The notes under the pieces are model-generated. The model was not told the DNA's origin. It saw nothing but the letters and a program-made list of their open reading frames with translations, and ran no database searches. A stretch of 64,000 nucleotides of DNA from Ophiura sarsii (Eukaryota; Echinodermata; Ophiuroidea; Amphilepidida; Ophiuridae): assembly GCA_035610835.1 (NCBI GenBank), contig CM069444.1, positions 1,786,614 to 1,850,613 of the forward strand, in the 5' to 3' direction. Positions 1 to 11,513 of this stretch are shown one piece after another. Numbering within the stretch: the first letter of the stretch is position 1; every line of letters starts with the position of its first letter. The position numbers and the translations under genes are program-made.

Positions 1-879
1 ACATTTTGTTGTTGAGCCATAAAAATCTCTTTTCAAAACGAGATTGGGGTGGGGAGGGGGGAGACATTTTGTGTGATTTTGAATTAAACACAGTGTGAAA
101 TACTGTATGATCATTAAATGTAGAAACCATCCAAGTTTAAGTATGACAATTGTAAACCCCATTAATATGGTACATGAAATCTTAAACACCACTTTTACAT
201 CAATGGAGTTGCCCAAAACCCATCACAGAGAGTGTGTGAAGCAAATCTCAATTATAGATGCTGTATTCCAAAATCACTACTCTGAAATGATCTGTATCGT
301 AATTTCGACCATATATTTCAAACAAAGATATTTTACAAATACCGAACATATTAATCCATAGTTACCTGTGATGGGGCGAGTAAAACTCTTCAGGAATTAA
401 ATTATAACATTGGTCTGAAGTGATCTGTATCATTTGTTGACATCTTATTGTCAAAGTTACAAAACTTGACTAAATCCAACGTGGTGAGGGGAAAAACCCC
501 ATTCTTAAATAAATTATATACAATGTACCTTGTAGTGACCACATGTGACCCAATTTGCAGTGTATTACTTATTAAATCAAATTTGTTGGAAAATAACGTC
601 GGTTTCTTTGTGTGCATTCATTTGCGTTTACTTTCCAGCTGTGGACATACCAAATTACTATCAAAGTGGACATTTCTGTGCTCAAACCGGCTACCACAAA
701 AATGATAACACTGATATATTTTGTTTGCGTATAGGTCTGTGTGATGAAGCTACAAATCGCAATTTAAAACATGCAGACCAGTTAACAGTCGCGCTTTACC
801 AATTATTGGCAAAGTGCAAAAATTAATCACGCAAAAATGACCACTTTTACGGTATAAAACCATGGGACAAATTGTTACG
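1..879. other. No gene recognised
   Basis: Only short open frames with no recognisable protein similarity are present. There is a G-rich stretch near 46-62. I see no splice-flanked exon that I can support. Confidence 0.5.
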
Positions 880-1045
880 AGAGGACTGTCTTCATAAAGG
901 GGTAACAAAAGTAAGCCCCCCCCCCTAACGCTTGTTTGCATAAATCTACACATAATTAGACGTTTTGAGAGATTGAAACAATCATGAAAAGCCAAAACAC
1001 TTGGTTACCCATAACAAGTTTCTCCATTTCAATATCATTTTCTTG
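880..1045. repeat. Dispersed repeat fragment, poly-C bearing
   Basis: The block AAAAGTAAGC, a poly-C run, TTTGCATAA, GATTGAAACA and TTGGTTACCCA recurs in the same order, inverted, at about 4730-4855, and partly in direct orientation at 4300-4390. The LINE at 1057-3866 therefore sits inside, or at the edge of, an older repeat of this family. Confidence 0.55.
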
Positions 1046-1056
1046 ACTTACTTGAC

Positions 1057-3441
1057 TTAGGGCGGATGATTTTTCCGAACCACAATGCCTCTCCAGATCT
1101 TCCTATCCAACATAGCTGTCTTGATTTCTTCCACCTGCAGTCCTGTATCACGTTTGAGTATGTCAATGTAGGTCAGGGCTGGTCTACCACGCTTTCTTGC
1201 TCCGTGCTTTGGGATCCAATGTATAAGTTTGTGTACAAGCTCCTTGGACCCTCTGAAGCAGTGTCCAGCAAATCTTGCTCTGCGTTCTCTGATCTTGTCC
1301 GAGACTTTTGGCATGTCCCCATACAGGTCCTTATTTGTCACATGCTGACTCCAGTTGATGTTGAACACAGATCTTAGCATCCTAGTGTAGCATCCATCCA
1401 GTTGTTTACCAAGCTTTGGGGTGACTGTCCATGCCTCACATCCATAAAGGAGGACGGATTCTACTGTAGCTATGAACAGTCTTTCTTTGAGCTTTCTGGA
1501 TAATGATTTAGCCTTCCATAGCTGACTAAGTTTGCCACAAGCTCTCCATGCAGCTGCTTTGCGTGTTTTGATGTCCTTTTCAGTGTTGTTCATCCAGGCT
1601 CCAAGGTATTTGAAGTCTTCCACTTTATCAAGGCGCATGCCTTCAATTGTGGTAATTACAGGTACTTGCGTCTGGTTGAAGGACATGTACTTCGTCTTTG
1701 CAGCGTTCATTTTGAGCCCAACTCTTCCCACTGAAGTCTCCACTCTATTGAGTAGTGATTGCGCTTGAGACACTTCCTCAGACAACAGTGCAATGTCATC
1801 AGCAAAGTCTAAGTCTGTTACTACGGTTGGTCCTATTCTTCTGCTGCTTCTTTTTGTTAGGTGGAATCCTAGCTCTTCTTCTCTGCCATCTATGGCCTCT
1901 CTTAGGGCATAGTCAAGAACAATGACAAAAAGATATGGAGCCAGGGTGTCTCCTTTGTATATGTCTGCTATCGCATTTGTAAGCTGATCAGGTACACCAT
2001 AGGCTTTCAATATTTGCAGCATTCGTCCCCTATGTATTGTGTCAAACGCTTTCTTGAAGTCGATAAAGGTTATGATGGCTGGCAGTTGATTTGATCTTAT
2101 TCCCTCAATAATTCTTTGAAGGGCAAGTATATGACCTACAGTGGTTCGTCCTACTCTGAAGCCATTTTGATTAGCTCTTAGGTGGACGTCTAGCTCCGGT
2201 CTAATTCTGTTGAGTATCATCTTGTTGTATAGCTTGGCAACAATTGAACTCAGGCTTATTCCACGGTAGTTACCCCCCAAGCCGAGATCACCTGATTTCG
2301 GTATTGGTACTATGTTGAGAATGGACCACTGTTCTGACTTTTTCCCGTTCAACAAGGCATCATTGCAGACGTCGAGAATGATGTTATCCAAATCACATCT
2401 TTTGAGCATTTCAGGTGTAATACCATCTTCCCCACAGCTTTTCCCCTCTACTAGTGCCTTCTTAGCCTTCTCATATTCCTCCAAGTCAAAGGTTCCTACT
2501 TTAATGTTGAGATCTGATAGTATTGGAGCAATTTCCTCATCCTCATTACTTATATGTGGTGGGCTCCCAAGTAGATGTTTGAAGTGAGTGTACCAGTTGT
2601 TTAATCTCTCCTTTTGCGTGGACCCTTTGATTTGCCCCTTTCTTGTTGTCAGTCTTCCTGATATTTGGTTTATCAGTTTCCAACTCTTACCATGCTTGCT
2701 GTTTATGTGAGCATTTTCTACCTCTCTTAGCTTATTGGTAAGGTCTTTCTCTTTCACTTGATCATAAGCCTCCCCTAGGCTCTTCTTAGCATCCTTATAA
2801 TCTCTGCTATTATTCTCATTGCTAGTGTCTAGTTGATATTTTGCGTAAGCTTCAACAATTTTTGTTCTCGCCCCGATAACCTGGGCGTCTTTTGAGAAGT
2901 AGTTTCTTTTCTCTTTCTTCCTCGCAGGAATGACTTCCTCTGCAGCTTCTTGAGTGGCTGTAATGAACCTTGTGTATTTCTCAGTTGCAGTTTCTACATC
3001 ATCCTGAAGGGGCTGAAACCTATTGCGCACCTCTATACTGTATTTAGCTTGTAGATCTTGATCAGTTGTCAATAGATTCCAATCGTACTGCTTTTTCCGT
3101 TTGATGATCTTACTCTTCCTGAGGCTTAGTCGGATGCTAGCAGAGACTATTCTATGGTCAGATCCCACACTAGCAAAGGTGTTGTATGCTTCAGAATTTT
3201 GAACACTGTTTCGCCATTTCCGCCTGACAAGGATGAAGTCCAGCTGTAGTTTGTTGCCGCCTGGGCTGACATATGTCCACAACTTGCCCTTTTTCTTGCG
3301 AAAGTAGGTATTTGCGACTATTAGATCTTTCTCTTTAGCTAGTTCTGCTAGATACTCTCCATTTCTGTTTGTATCATCATGGTATGAAAATTTGGCGTCA
3401 TCCTTTCCAAGTCTGGCATTGTAGTCGCCAACAACAAGCAA
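1057..3441 (-). pseudogene. LINE endonuclease C-part plus reverse transcriptase
   Basis: A 794-codon open frame. It begins inside the endonuclease with VVGDYNARLG (GDxN metal/DNA-binding motif), continues to SVGSDHR (SDH motif), then a linker, then RT motifs: FIDFKKAFDTI (motif A catalytic Asp), GDTLAPYLF (motif B) and DFADDIALLS (motif C, FADD). The C-terminal tail carries RGRPALTY. The step from NAIADIYK straight to GDTLAPYLF is too short: the usual stretch of roughly 25 residues ending in GVLQ before GDTLAP is missing. This is an in-frame deletion near 1957 that removes part of the RT palm/finger boundary. The frame is long because this deletion and the upstream damage are compatible with continued reading, not because the protein is intact. 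Confidence 0.85.
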
Positions 3442-3866
3442 GATGTTGTGTGCTGGAATGGAGTCAATTGCCCCTTTAGACTGTTGTAGTACGCTTCTAT
3501 GATGTCCTCTTCCGCCACATTTGTAGGGCAGTAAGTCACCACTACAGTCGTTGCTGGGTTACCATGGAAGTTAACTATGAGTGTACGATCAGAATGTGGT
3601 TTAATACTCGCTAATGATCGGAGTGCTGTGTTGTTGAGTAGTATCCCGACTCCACCTACAGCTGCACCTGCTTTATTTCTTGTTGCTGAGGTAGTGATCA
3701 GTGTTCTGCCCAAAATGATCTCATATTTCACTGGGTCATCATGGACAATGCGGTGTTCCTGTATCCCGATCATGTCAATTTTATATTTGATTAGATTTGA
3801 TACAAGCTCCTCCCTACATCGACTCTGTCTGATAGTTCTCACATTCATGGTAGATATAGTGATATT
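3348..3866 (-). pseudogene. LINE endonuclease N-part, frameshifted
   Basis: This frame carries the start of the apurinic-like endonuclease: ISTMNVRTIRQ, then MIGIQEHR (catalytic Glu region), then VVVTYCPTN. Near 3480 the frame changes: the residues expected before VVGDYNARLG are found in the neighbouring frame, so one base has been lost or gained. Beyond 3866 the open frame runs into the antisense of the SINE and is no longer LINE protein. Confidence 0.8.
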
Positions 3867-4175
3867 AGTCGGGCGCGTGTGGTCCAGCGGATTCACCCTC
3901 GCTCCACAATGCAAAGATTGTGGGTTCGAGCCCCGTTGGTGCCAACGTGTTGTGTCCTTGGGCAAGGCACTTTACCGCACTTGCCACGCTTCACCCAGGT
4001 GTATAATTGGGTACCGGCATTAATTCATGTTGGGAAGTAAAACAGACTCGCTGTGCGGGAGGAGTGGCGAACCCCCCACAGCCAAGTATTACATGGGGAG
4101 TCTGGCCCAAACGCTAATGAAAGAGAGATGGGCACTCCGCGCGCGAGCTTTGCTCGGCACGAGTCTTTACTTTTT
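3867..4175 (+). mobile_element. tRNA-derived SINE with target duplication
   Basis: The head resembles a tRNA gene: a box A-like GTGGTCCAGCGGA at about 3879-3891 and a box B GGGTTCGAGCCCC at about 3922-3934, about 40 bp apart. A central block follows with CCTTGGGCAAGGCACTT, a sequence common in fish and marine-invertebrate SINEs, and a short T-rich tail. The 12-bp sequence TATAGTGATATT occurs directly on both sides (3855-3866 and 4176-4187), as expected for a target-site duplication. It is inserted antisense into the 5' end of the LINE. Confidence 0.85.
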
Positions 4176-4264
4176 TATAGTGATATTTGACTTGCATGTT
4201 GCAAGTCATTCTCACTTTTACCAAAATAGTCACATTTCATCGATGGTTTCAAAAAAATTGGCAC

Positions 4265-4865
4265 TTTTTAAGATTCTATACAAGTTAGTGTGCTTAAATC
4301 CACTCACAATTAGGCGTTTTGAAAGATTGAAACATTTATAAACAGGAAACCCTTGGCTACCCACACAAAGTTTTCCCTTTTCAATACCATGTTTACATTT
4401 CCCAAAACAGTCACACATTTCACCAAAATGATGTTTTCCAAAAAGTGGCACTTTTCAACAATACAGGGCAGATATTGATGTGAATTGGCTAGTCATGAAT
4501 GAAATAAAATAATTTTATTTTTAATTTCAAATAAGGACCAGCTAAAGAAAAAAAATACTTTCTTTTATTTGAAAGTAAAGACAATTCAAATTAATTTTAA
4601 ACAGCCAGGGAGACATTTTTTTCTTCTTTCTTGCATCTTTGAAAAGTGCACATTTGTCTGAAAACATTATTTTGGGGAAATGTGAATGTTTTGGAAGAAG
4701 TAAACATGCTATATTGAAAAAGAAAAAAAATTGCAATGGGTAGCCAAGCGTTTTTTCATTTGTTTAATGTTTCAATTTGTCAAAAGGTATATTTTTGTGT
4801 GCAGTTATGCAAACAAATGCGATCAAATTTTAGGGGGGGGGGGGGCTTACTTTTTTTTACCACTC
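4265..4865. repeat. Imperfect inverted-repeat (MITE-like) element
   Basis: The left arm has GATTGAAACATT and CCCTTGGCTACCCA (about 4325-4362). The right arm has the inverse, TGGGTAGCCAAGCG and AATGTTTCAATT (about 4737-4778), followed by TTTGCAT-type sequence and a (dG) tract before CTTACTTTT. The centre contains repeated AAAAGTGGCAC / GAAAAGTGCAC segments. No coding capacity is seen. Confidence 0.6.
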
Positions 4866-5336
4866 TTTTTAGTAGGGCTCCAATCGATTATTATGCAAAT
4901 GAGTAATGAGACCAACTTTCATTCACATTAATAAACAAATTTTGCAAAATCATACAAATGTGATTTTTTAGTGTTATCTCTAGGTTAACGCAAGAAAAAT
5001 CAGGGCTTTAATTTTAACCAGCTGTAATGGATCTTTCACGTCATTGGTGTAGCCTAAAATAACACTGTCGCCATTGAAATAATTAATAATAATAAACAAT
5101 GAGAAATATTTACGAAAAAGGAGAATTTGCACAAGAGCGTGAAGTTGATGTTTGAATTTGACCTCTTTGTTACATGGGTATGATCGGGCCTCTTAATCAC
5201 CTGTAAATGGACAATTTGCATAAAGATCTCCCAATCTCTCCCAACTAAAAAAACCTTTACTGTTGAAAAGTTGTCTTTAAATAGACATAGATAATAATAT
5301 GCCCATCTAATTTGAGATATTGCATGTGAAGATTGA

Positions 5337-5888
5337 CATAATAAACACAACACCAAAAGTAAGTCCCCCCCCCCCCCCCCCCCTAAACAATTTGTCATAA
5401 CATCATAAGATAAAACATTTTACTAATAAAACTTAGTTAGAAATAATCCTATGACTGTTTCCTAAGTGATGTTTGAAAATGAAAGATTTCCATTACTTCA
5501 TGGCGGAATGAGCTCAAATGGAAGACAAAAACTGCCCTTCTCAAAAGTCACAAAAGTTTATGAATTGCTTCTCACTAATGGAAAAGTACCCGTGGCTGAG
5601 CAAACTTTACTGTAATGTGTAATCAATTCATGATCATTCAGCCATGTAAATCCCATTCTTGGCTCAGATATTAGCATAGTGAGTTGTGACTTTTGAGAAG
5701 GGCAGTTTTTGTCTTATTTTTGAGCTTATTGAGCCATGAAGTCATGGAAATCTTTCATTTTCAAACACCACTTAGGAAACAGTCATAGGATTATGTCTAA
5801 CTAAGTTTTATTGGTAAAATGTTTTATCTTACGATGTTATGACGAATTGTTTAGGGGGGGACTTACTTTTGGTGTTGTGTTTATTATG
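5337..5888. mobile_element. MITE with about 200-bp inverted arms
   Basis: The ends are CATAATAAACACAACACC and its inverse GTGTTGTGTTTATTATG. The arms stay alignable for about 200 bp; examples are AAAACTGCCCTTCTCAAAAG on the left and CTTTTGAGAAGGGCAG on the right. A 19-base poly-C tract (5365-5383) sits in the left arm against only 7 G in the right arm, so the tract has expanded on one side. No open frame of note. Confidence 0.85.
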
Positions 5889-6765
5889 AAGAGAGTTGTG
5901 TCATAACTAAAACAGTATGAATTTATTTTTTTTACTTAGTTTTTCAACATGCGGAATAATGTAACAGGTTTGTGTAGGACGTATTGGAAACATCACCGAT
6001 CCACACACATCACACTATCTGCCGGTGATTAGATGTGACCTGATCTGCCTATGACTGCACGTCACATGAGTGCGCATGTTTGGCTGAGCAATGTAAGCTC
6101 AAACTCACGGCACTGATTGGTTACCAGATTTATGTGAATGTGATGTTCCCCCATTACTACACTGAGGTAGAGTGTTTGAAAAACAAGTGCCAAAATTAAA
6201 ATTGTACTTTATTTTGGGTTTTAATACAAAGCTTTCTGAATGTTCAACCATGTGCAAAATCTCAATTTAAAATAAATAATTTCTTCACAATTTCATGATA
6301 TTTTCAAGCTAACACGATAGTTTTTGAAACATGAATTACTCAGTCGTCTTAACCCATCAAGCAGATGACAGTCACTGACATTCCAACTCTAGCACCATCT
6401 ATCAGTGTGCTCTCCAAGGTGGCTCCCTATCGCCAAGTGTAGTTTTAGCTGGCAACAATTGAATGCGCTGCTCCACATTGGAAATCTATCGTACCTCTCA
6501 AAACAGCTATAAAGCTGTTTGTACAATGACATTGCATTCTATAATTTTAAATTCTGTCGTGGAGAATGTTTTCACAAAACATTCTATAATGACGCTTGAA
6601 ATTGCATTCAGATGGGTTTCAAGATTGGTTTCCCCCTATGGACCTACTGCGTGTTGGCAAGTGCAGTGAATCATAGGATGTGGCCCCAAGAAAATGTTAA
6701 ATGTAGGTGCTCGCCGGATTCAACACTTGCTGTGAGGGCTGCAATGACAATGGTAAACAATATTT
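5889..6765. other. No gene recognised
   Basis: Unique-looking AT-rich sequence with short open frames only; nothing assignable. Confidence 0.4.
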
Positions 6766-7107
6766 AAAGGTAGATGTTCTGATTTTCAACTTGGAAGTTT
6801 TCTATTTGACATGAAAGGTCATCCTCAAAAAAGTTGTATTCCAAAGTTTGAGTTGCATAACTCTAATGGTTCTTATTTTAGACGCACAAGATGCCGTGAA
6901 ATGTGCCCATTGAGTTGTACACAAACTATATTGGTGGTTACCACTTTTAGGGGTATTTCACCGATTTCTTCGTAATCATATTGATTTGGACCGTCAAATT
7001 TCAGTATGTTAATCAGAAAAATATGATCTTTCATATGATATGAAAATCTCCACATGTTTGAGAAAAATCCGTGTTATGAAAATGTGATCGGGACATCTAC
7101 CTTTAAA
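6766..7107. mobile_element. Short inverted-repeat element
   Basis: The ends are TAAAGGTAGATGT and ACATCTACCTTTAA. Internal sequence with TTCCAAAGTTTGAGTTGCAT and GAACCATTAG-like parts recurs inverted at about 30150-30280, so this is a multi-copy family. Non-coding. Confidence 0.65.
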
Positions 7108-7111
7108 TGTT

Positions 7112-7735
7112 TAATAATAATAATAATAATAATATTAATGGTAATTTGTATAGCGCCGGTATCCGTCAGAAATGACGCTCATGGCGCTTTTGTAAACATG
7201 TAATATAAGTAATTACTAGCACAAAAATGATGAATAGCATGGGTATTATACATATACTGTTTTGTACGCTTCATTGAACAAATGAGTCTTTAAAGTTTTC
7301 TTAAAACTATGAATAGAATCTGTACATTTAGCATCGCGTGGTAGACTGTTCCAAATTCTTGCAACAGCAACTAGAAATGAACGTTCTCCCCATTGATTTC
7401 TTACTGGGTACTCGGTAAGAAGCAATTGTTTTGATGAGCGGAGTCCACTGTGTCCAGGTATATAGGGTTGCACAAGCTCAGTGAGATATTGTGGCGCCTT
7501 GTGTTGTAAAATTTTGAACGCGAGTAAAGCAAGTTTATATCTGATTCTATGCTCAACAGGTAGCCAATGCAAGTCCATAAGCACAGGGGTTATGTGATCA
7601 GATATTTTGGTAAAAGTTATAATTCTAGCAGCGATATTTTGAATACGTTGAAGACGCTGAAGTTGAGAAGCTGTAACCCCATACAACAATGAATTTCCCA
7701 TGTCAAGTCTTGAGGTAATAAATGCATCATTTCAT
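7112..7735 (-). pseudogene. L2/CR1-like LINE, 3' fragment
   Basis: The minus strand encodes the last about 160 residues of an L2/CR1-type reverse transcriptase: AFITSRLDMGNSLLYG, RLQRIQNIAARII, DLHWLPVEHRIRYKL, FLVAVARIWNSLP, then FKKTLKTHLF at the C-terminus. The 3' end shows GCGCTATACAAAT followed by an ATT microsatellite tail (7112-7135), the usual terminus for these LINEs. The 5' part, including the catalytic motifs, is absent. Confidence 0.85.
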
Positions 7736-8410
7736 TTCAGTACCCAAAATACACAAGTATGTGTTCAACAGGTTGCTGTTACAAACTTCCCTCACCAGTG
7801 GTGGAGGGATTCTCCCAGTCACAACCTCTCCCCCCCCCCCCCCAACATTTTTTCTTTCCCCCCCCCCCCCCCACCCACCCCAAAGATGTGTCATGTGGCT
7901 CAATTTATAACAAAATAAGATACTACATGTACACTCAAACACACTGTTCTAAGAGTTTATTGCAACTTATTTAAAGGCAAAGTTTTATGGTTTCATCAAG
8001 CCAACATACAGAATTATTTTTAAAATATCATAATTATTATAAGCAGTAATAAGTCATGTATTGAATAAAATGGCACTTTCTATATGAAGAGCTTTGTTGC
8101 AAAAGGGCCACCAGACCACCCCCACATGTTACTCATTTTGCAATAGTGAATTTGCATTGACAAGTCCATGGAATTAATCAAATTATTGTATGGCTGTGTT
8201 CATTTCTGTTTCTATGACTTGGATTAGTGCATCCATGCACGCCAATTGAGGCACCAACAATACAAGCCACATTCCACATAATAAATATCCATCCATTCAA
8301 TAATGCAAAATGAGTAACAGGTAAAAGTGGAAGTAGGCCCTTTTGCAACACAGCTCTTATTTAGCTGATGGTTTGTGTAGTTTAGCACAAAATTCTCTAT
8401 GACAGGATTA
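7736..8410. other. Low-complexity and unassigned sequence
   Basis: Contains two poly-C blocks with short T interruptions at about 7830-7880. The rest is AT-rich with no recognisable gene. Confidence 0.4.
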
Positions 8411-8795
8411 TACAGGGTGTATCATAAAAAGGATAGATCTATATACTCCAACAGAAGATGCGCTATAATTAAAATAGGATTACAAAGTTACATAATAAAA
8501 TCATTGATTTCTCAATCAGTTGGGATACCCAGACCCAAATCATAGCTATCATAACATCGCTGTTCTGTCAAAACCGTGTATGCTTGTACAGCCCCTCAGC
8601 ATGTATTAAGTAACACTGCCCGATGGTTATGCATAAGAAGTATTACTTTTTACATGCTGAAGGGCCGGATGGAGATGAGATTTTGACAGAACAGCAACGA
8701 TAATGTCTTCCCTTTACAATGATAGGTTATTTTCTATGGCTGTTTCTCTATCTTAAGCAAGTAATGTTGCATTATTTATGATACACCGTGCTGTA
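8411..8795. mobile_element. MITE with TACAGGGTGTATCAT ends
   Basis: The left end TACAGGGTGTATCATAAA and the right end TTTATGATACACCGTGCTGTA are inverted copies, fitting a TA-target element. A second inverted-repeat family (8555-8702) lies within it, so one inserted into the other. Confidence 0.6.
8555..8702. repeat. Inverted repeat family, copy 1
   Basis: Starts with ATCGCTGTTCTGTCAAAACC and ends with the inverse. Inside are CAGCATGTATTAAGTAA and TTTACATGCTGAAGGGCC. Related copies are at 9704-9963 and about 20793-21045. Non-coding. Confidence 0.7.
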
Positions 8796-9282
8796 CAGCA
8801 TCATTCCATGGAGTCTTGCATTATAGAGCCCCCATTTTCTGGGATTACCGGGAAACAGCATTTATTTTACAGTTTTCTAACAAATTTGAATCTAAAATGA
8901 TTGTGTAATAATCATTTGTGTTCAGTAGTTCCCTATGTTGGAGCTTATGCTTGAATCACTCCAATAAATATAGCAAAATGCATGTTTTGATCCAGGTGAA
9001 AAGGGTGACTCTAGACTCTTACTCATGATAACTTACATCAAAGGTAATGAACCATGGATAGAAGATCTACTGCTACTAACAGGGGTGTAATTCAGCTGTT
9101 CAAAATATAAACAAAAAATGTTCTGAATCAATCACACAAATGTGATGCAGGCAGCACATGGATAGAAGCACATTGCATACTATTCAAGATGGAGATTAAA
9201 GTTCTCATAAACTAAAAAACACCCCAAACAACACCTTCACAACATAGTTGAAAAATCTGACAGAGGTGTATAGTTTGAATGA

Positions 9283-9448
9283 TTCACTGCAAATTATGAA
9301 TGTGGAGTTTTTTGGACAGTGTGGGGGGGGGGGGGGGGGGGGGTGTAGTTTTGCATTTACTTTTGTGTGTACTATTGCAATAGTACACGCATAACTACAC
9401 TCAATAGTACACGCTGTCCAAAACTAAACATTCATAATTGCAATGTAA
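9283..9448. repeat. Inverted repeat with 21-base G tract
   Basis: The arms contain AATTATGAATGT and TTTTGGACAG on the left and their inverses on the right. The centre has a (dG)21 run at 9323-9343 and a 22-bp perfect palindrome of the GTACTATTGCAATAGTAC type at about 9368-9389. Confidence 0.6.
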
Positions 9449-9703
9449 GGTGTCATTTAAAAACATGTAAAAATGTTTAGAGCGCAGAAACGAAAAGTCA
9501 TCTGCGAAGTGCCTCTTATGATGTTCTGCATCACAAATGCAAGTTATTTTCTGGAACTTAATAGTATCACAGTAACAGTTAAACAGTTATAAATTACAAC
9601 TAATGTAGAACAATCTGTCAACGATTGTATCGTCACATGGTTGGTGTGAAAATATAGGCTTAACATTTGAGTCGCCAATTTGTAATGGATCTGCTGCAGT
9701 TGT

Positions 9704-9963
9704 CATATTATTGCTGCTCTGTCAAAACCTTGCATGTTTTTCCAGCCCTTTAGCATGTATAAAGTAAAGCTCCCCAATGGTTTAGCATATGAAAGGTTGC
9801 TTATACATGTTCAGGACAAGAGCACTTTGAAGGTTTTGATAGCTGTTTTTTGGCCCTTGGACATGTTAAGAGCAGACTGCCCAATGGATAAACATAGAAG
9901 TATTACTTTATACATGCTGAAGGGCCAGACGGAGATCCAAGGTTTTGACAGCAACACTACGAT
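9704..9963. repeat. Inverted repeat family, copy 2
   Basis: Same family as 8555-8702: TGCTCTGTCAAAACCTTGC at one end, AAGGTTTTGACAGCA at the other, with TACATGCTGAAGGGCC near the right side. It is longer than copy 1 because it carries an extra internal segment with GGTTTTGATAGC. Confidence 0.65.
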
Positions 9964-11404
9964 GTACTTCAGGCTGGCCCTGGACCATTCACTGCTAACA
10001 CAAATACATTTAGCCAAAAAGGATTAAGTAATATCCAATATCAATACAAACATAAAGATTCACCACAGGTTTATTTGAAATGCTTTTACAATAAATTATT
10101 CGCATAACAATGTGTATTAAGAGTCATTAGGATTATTGAAGAGATTATTTAGATATGTTTGGTTTAGGGTTAAAATAGAAGGTTATAGAATCAACACAAA
10201 TAAGCTGCAAAATAGTAGCAAAGCTGCAAGCGCAATATCCAACTGCAATAAATCAAAATTCCCATATACATTAATGGAAATACAAACATGTGGCCAAGTC
10301 AAATCTTTTCTGATTCTCTTAGAATACACAAAACTTTGCACATCAAAGTTAAATTGCACAAACCATATTTTTTTATAATTGGGTTCATTTACTTCTGAGC
10401 CCCATTTCATAAAACTTTAAAATCTTCTTAAGTTATGGATTAAGAATCAATTCTTCTTAAATCCTGAAAATACTTCTTAAATCCAGAACTTTTGCTTATA
10501 TGCTTTGGCTTTAAGCCTGGCCGGAGCAATTTTGCTCGAGTCTGGTCCCTTCAGGACCCAAGCGTGTGTCCGTACGGACCGACCGTGTAAACAAACAAAC
10601 ACACTTTTACTGTATCCTTAAATTCATACACAAAGCCTCTCTTTTTATCATTTGATGATATGAAGTTAAATTTCAGGAGTTTATAAACATAGAATAAAAC
10701 ATGAGTATGGGTTCAATGAAGCATAGGATTTAAAGAAAATACTGTGATTTTCTATAATAATAATACGAACAATAAAACAACAACAACATAAGTTGACTTA
10801 TAGCCATACAAGTACAATCCTCATGGAGGCCGTTGCCCACATGACAATTCTCAATTGATTTACAATTTTAGGTATCATGTACACATTATGATCCATCCAT
10901 ATGATGTTTTGCACATATTTCTTATTTTAACTTGGCCCCGATTCATAGCGTAATACATTGTTACCTCATATTGATTCATCGATTACACATCATACGGCAT
11001 TGCTACTTGTACAAATGTTTGAACAAATGAAAGCGTGCACATATAGTCTAGGTAAGAAACAATTTAAAACATCTCACGTGGAGCAAAATTCTAACTACTG
11101 ATGATGATTTGAAATATAAGTTCCTATTGAACAGGAAGTTTTTTCTTTTGGATCAAAATTGTGGCTTTAAGAGTTAATCTTGATCCAGTCCATACCAGAC
11201 ATATTTTCCTTGGGAGATATAACTGCAATTCCATTATATGTTGCCGCTTGCTATCTTTGAAGATCGCATTTTACAAACATGATATAAATGTCTGAAAAAA
11301 TATATATCCCATGACCACATGTGTCACAATTGTTTCAGTTCCTTACACAGATTTAGTTAATGTGCACCATTGCATTTGTTCAAAACTTGCGGCGCACTAG
11401 TAGC
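9964..11404. other. No gene recognised
   Basis: AT-rich sequence. Around 10555-10600 the motif GCGTGTCCGTACGGACCGAC followed by CGTGTAAACAAACAAACA also occurs, nearly unchanged, at 18119-18155. That shows a dispersed repeat fragment. No exon supported. Confidence 0.4.
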
Positions 11405-11414
11405 AGAACTGTGA

Positions 11415-11507
11415 TGTGTTATTGATGTTCGTGTTATTGATGTTCGTGTTATTGATGTTCGTGTTATTGATGTTCGTGTTATTGATGTTCGTGTTATTGA
11501 TGATCAT
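11415..11507 (+). repeat. 15-bp tandem repeat, six units
   Basis: GTTATTGATGTTCGT is repeated from 11418 at an exact 15-bp step; the sixth unit is altered. The unit length keeps frame with the downstream LINE open frame, so the frame is open from 11415 through the array (VIDVR repeated) into the LINE. Confidence 0.9.
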
Positions 11508-11513
11508 GTAACA

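Larger units (their letters stand above)
1057..3866 (-). mobile_element. Damaged RTE-like LINE
   Basis: A non-LTR retrotransposon reading right to left, with an apurinic-type endonuclease followed by a reverse transcriptase. The 5' end is cut by a SINE insertion at 3867. The coding region has a frameshift near 3475-3490 that separates the endonuclease start (frame covering 3348-3866) from its remainder. The RT ends in a C-terminal tail of the RERRARFAGH ... RKRGRPALTY type, seen in RTE-like LINEs. Clade placement is by motif memory only and could be a neighbouring clade. The element is not functional as it stands. Confidence 0.85.

Noticed and set aside
3577..4023. 148-codon plus-strand frame
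   Set aside because: Spans antisense of the LINE endonuclease and into the SINE; no independent similarity.
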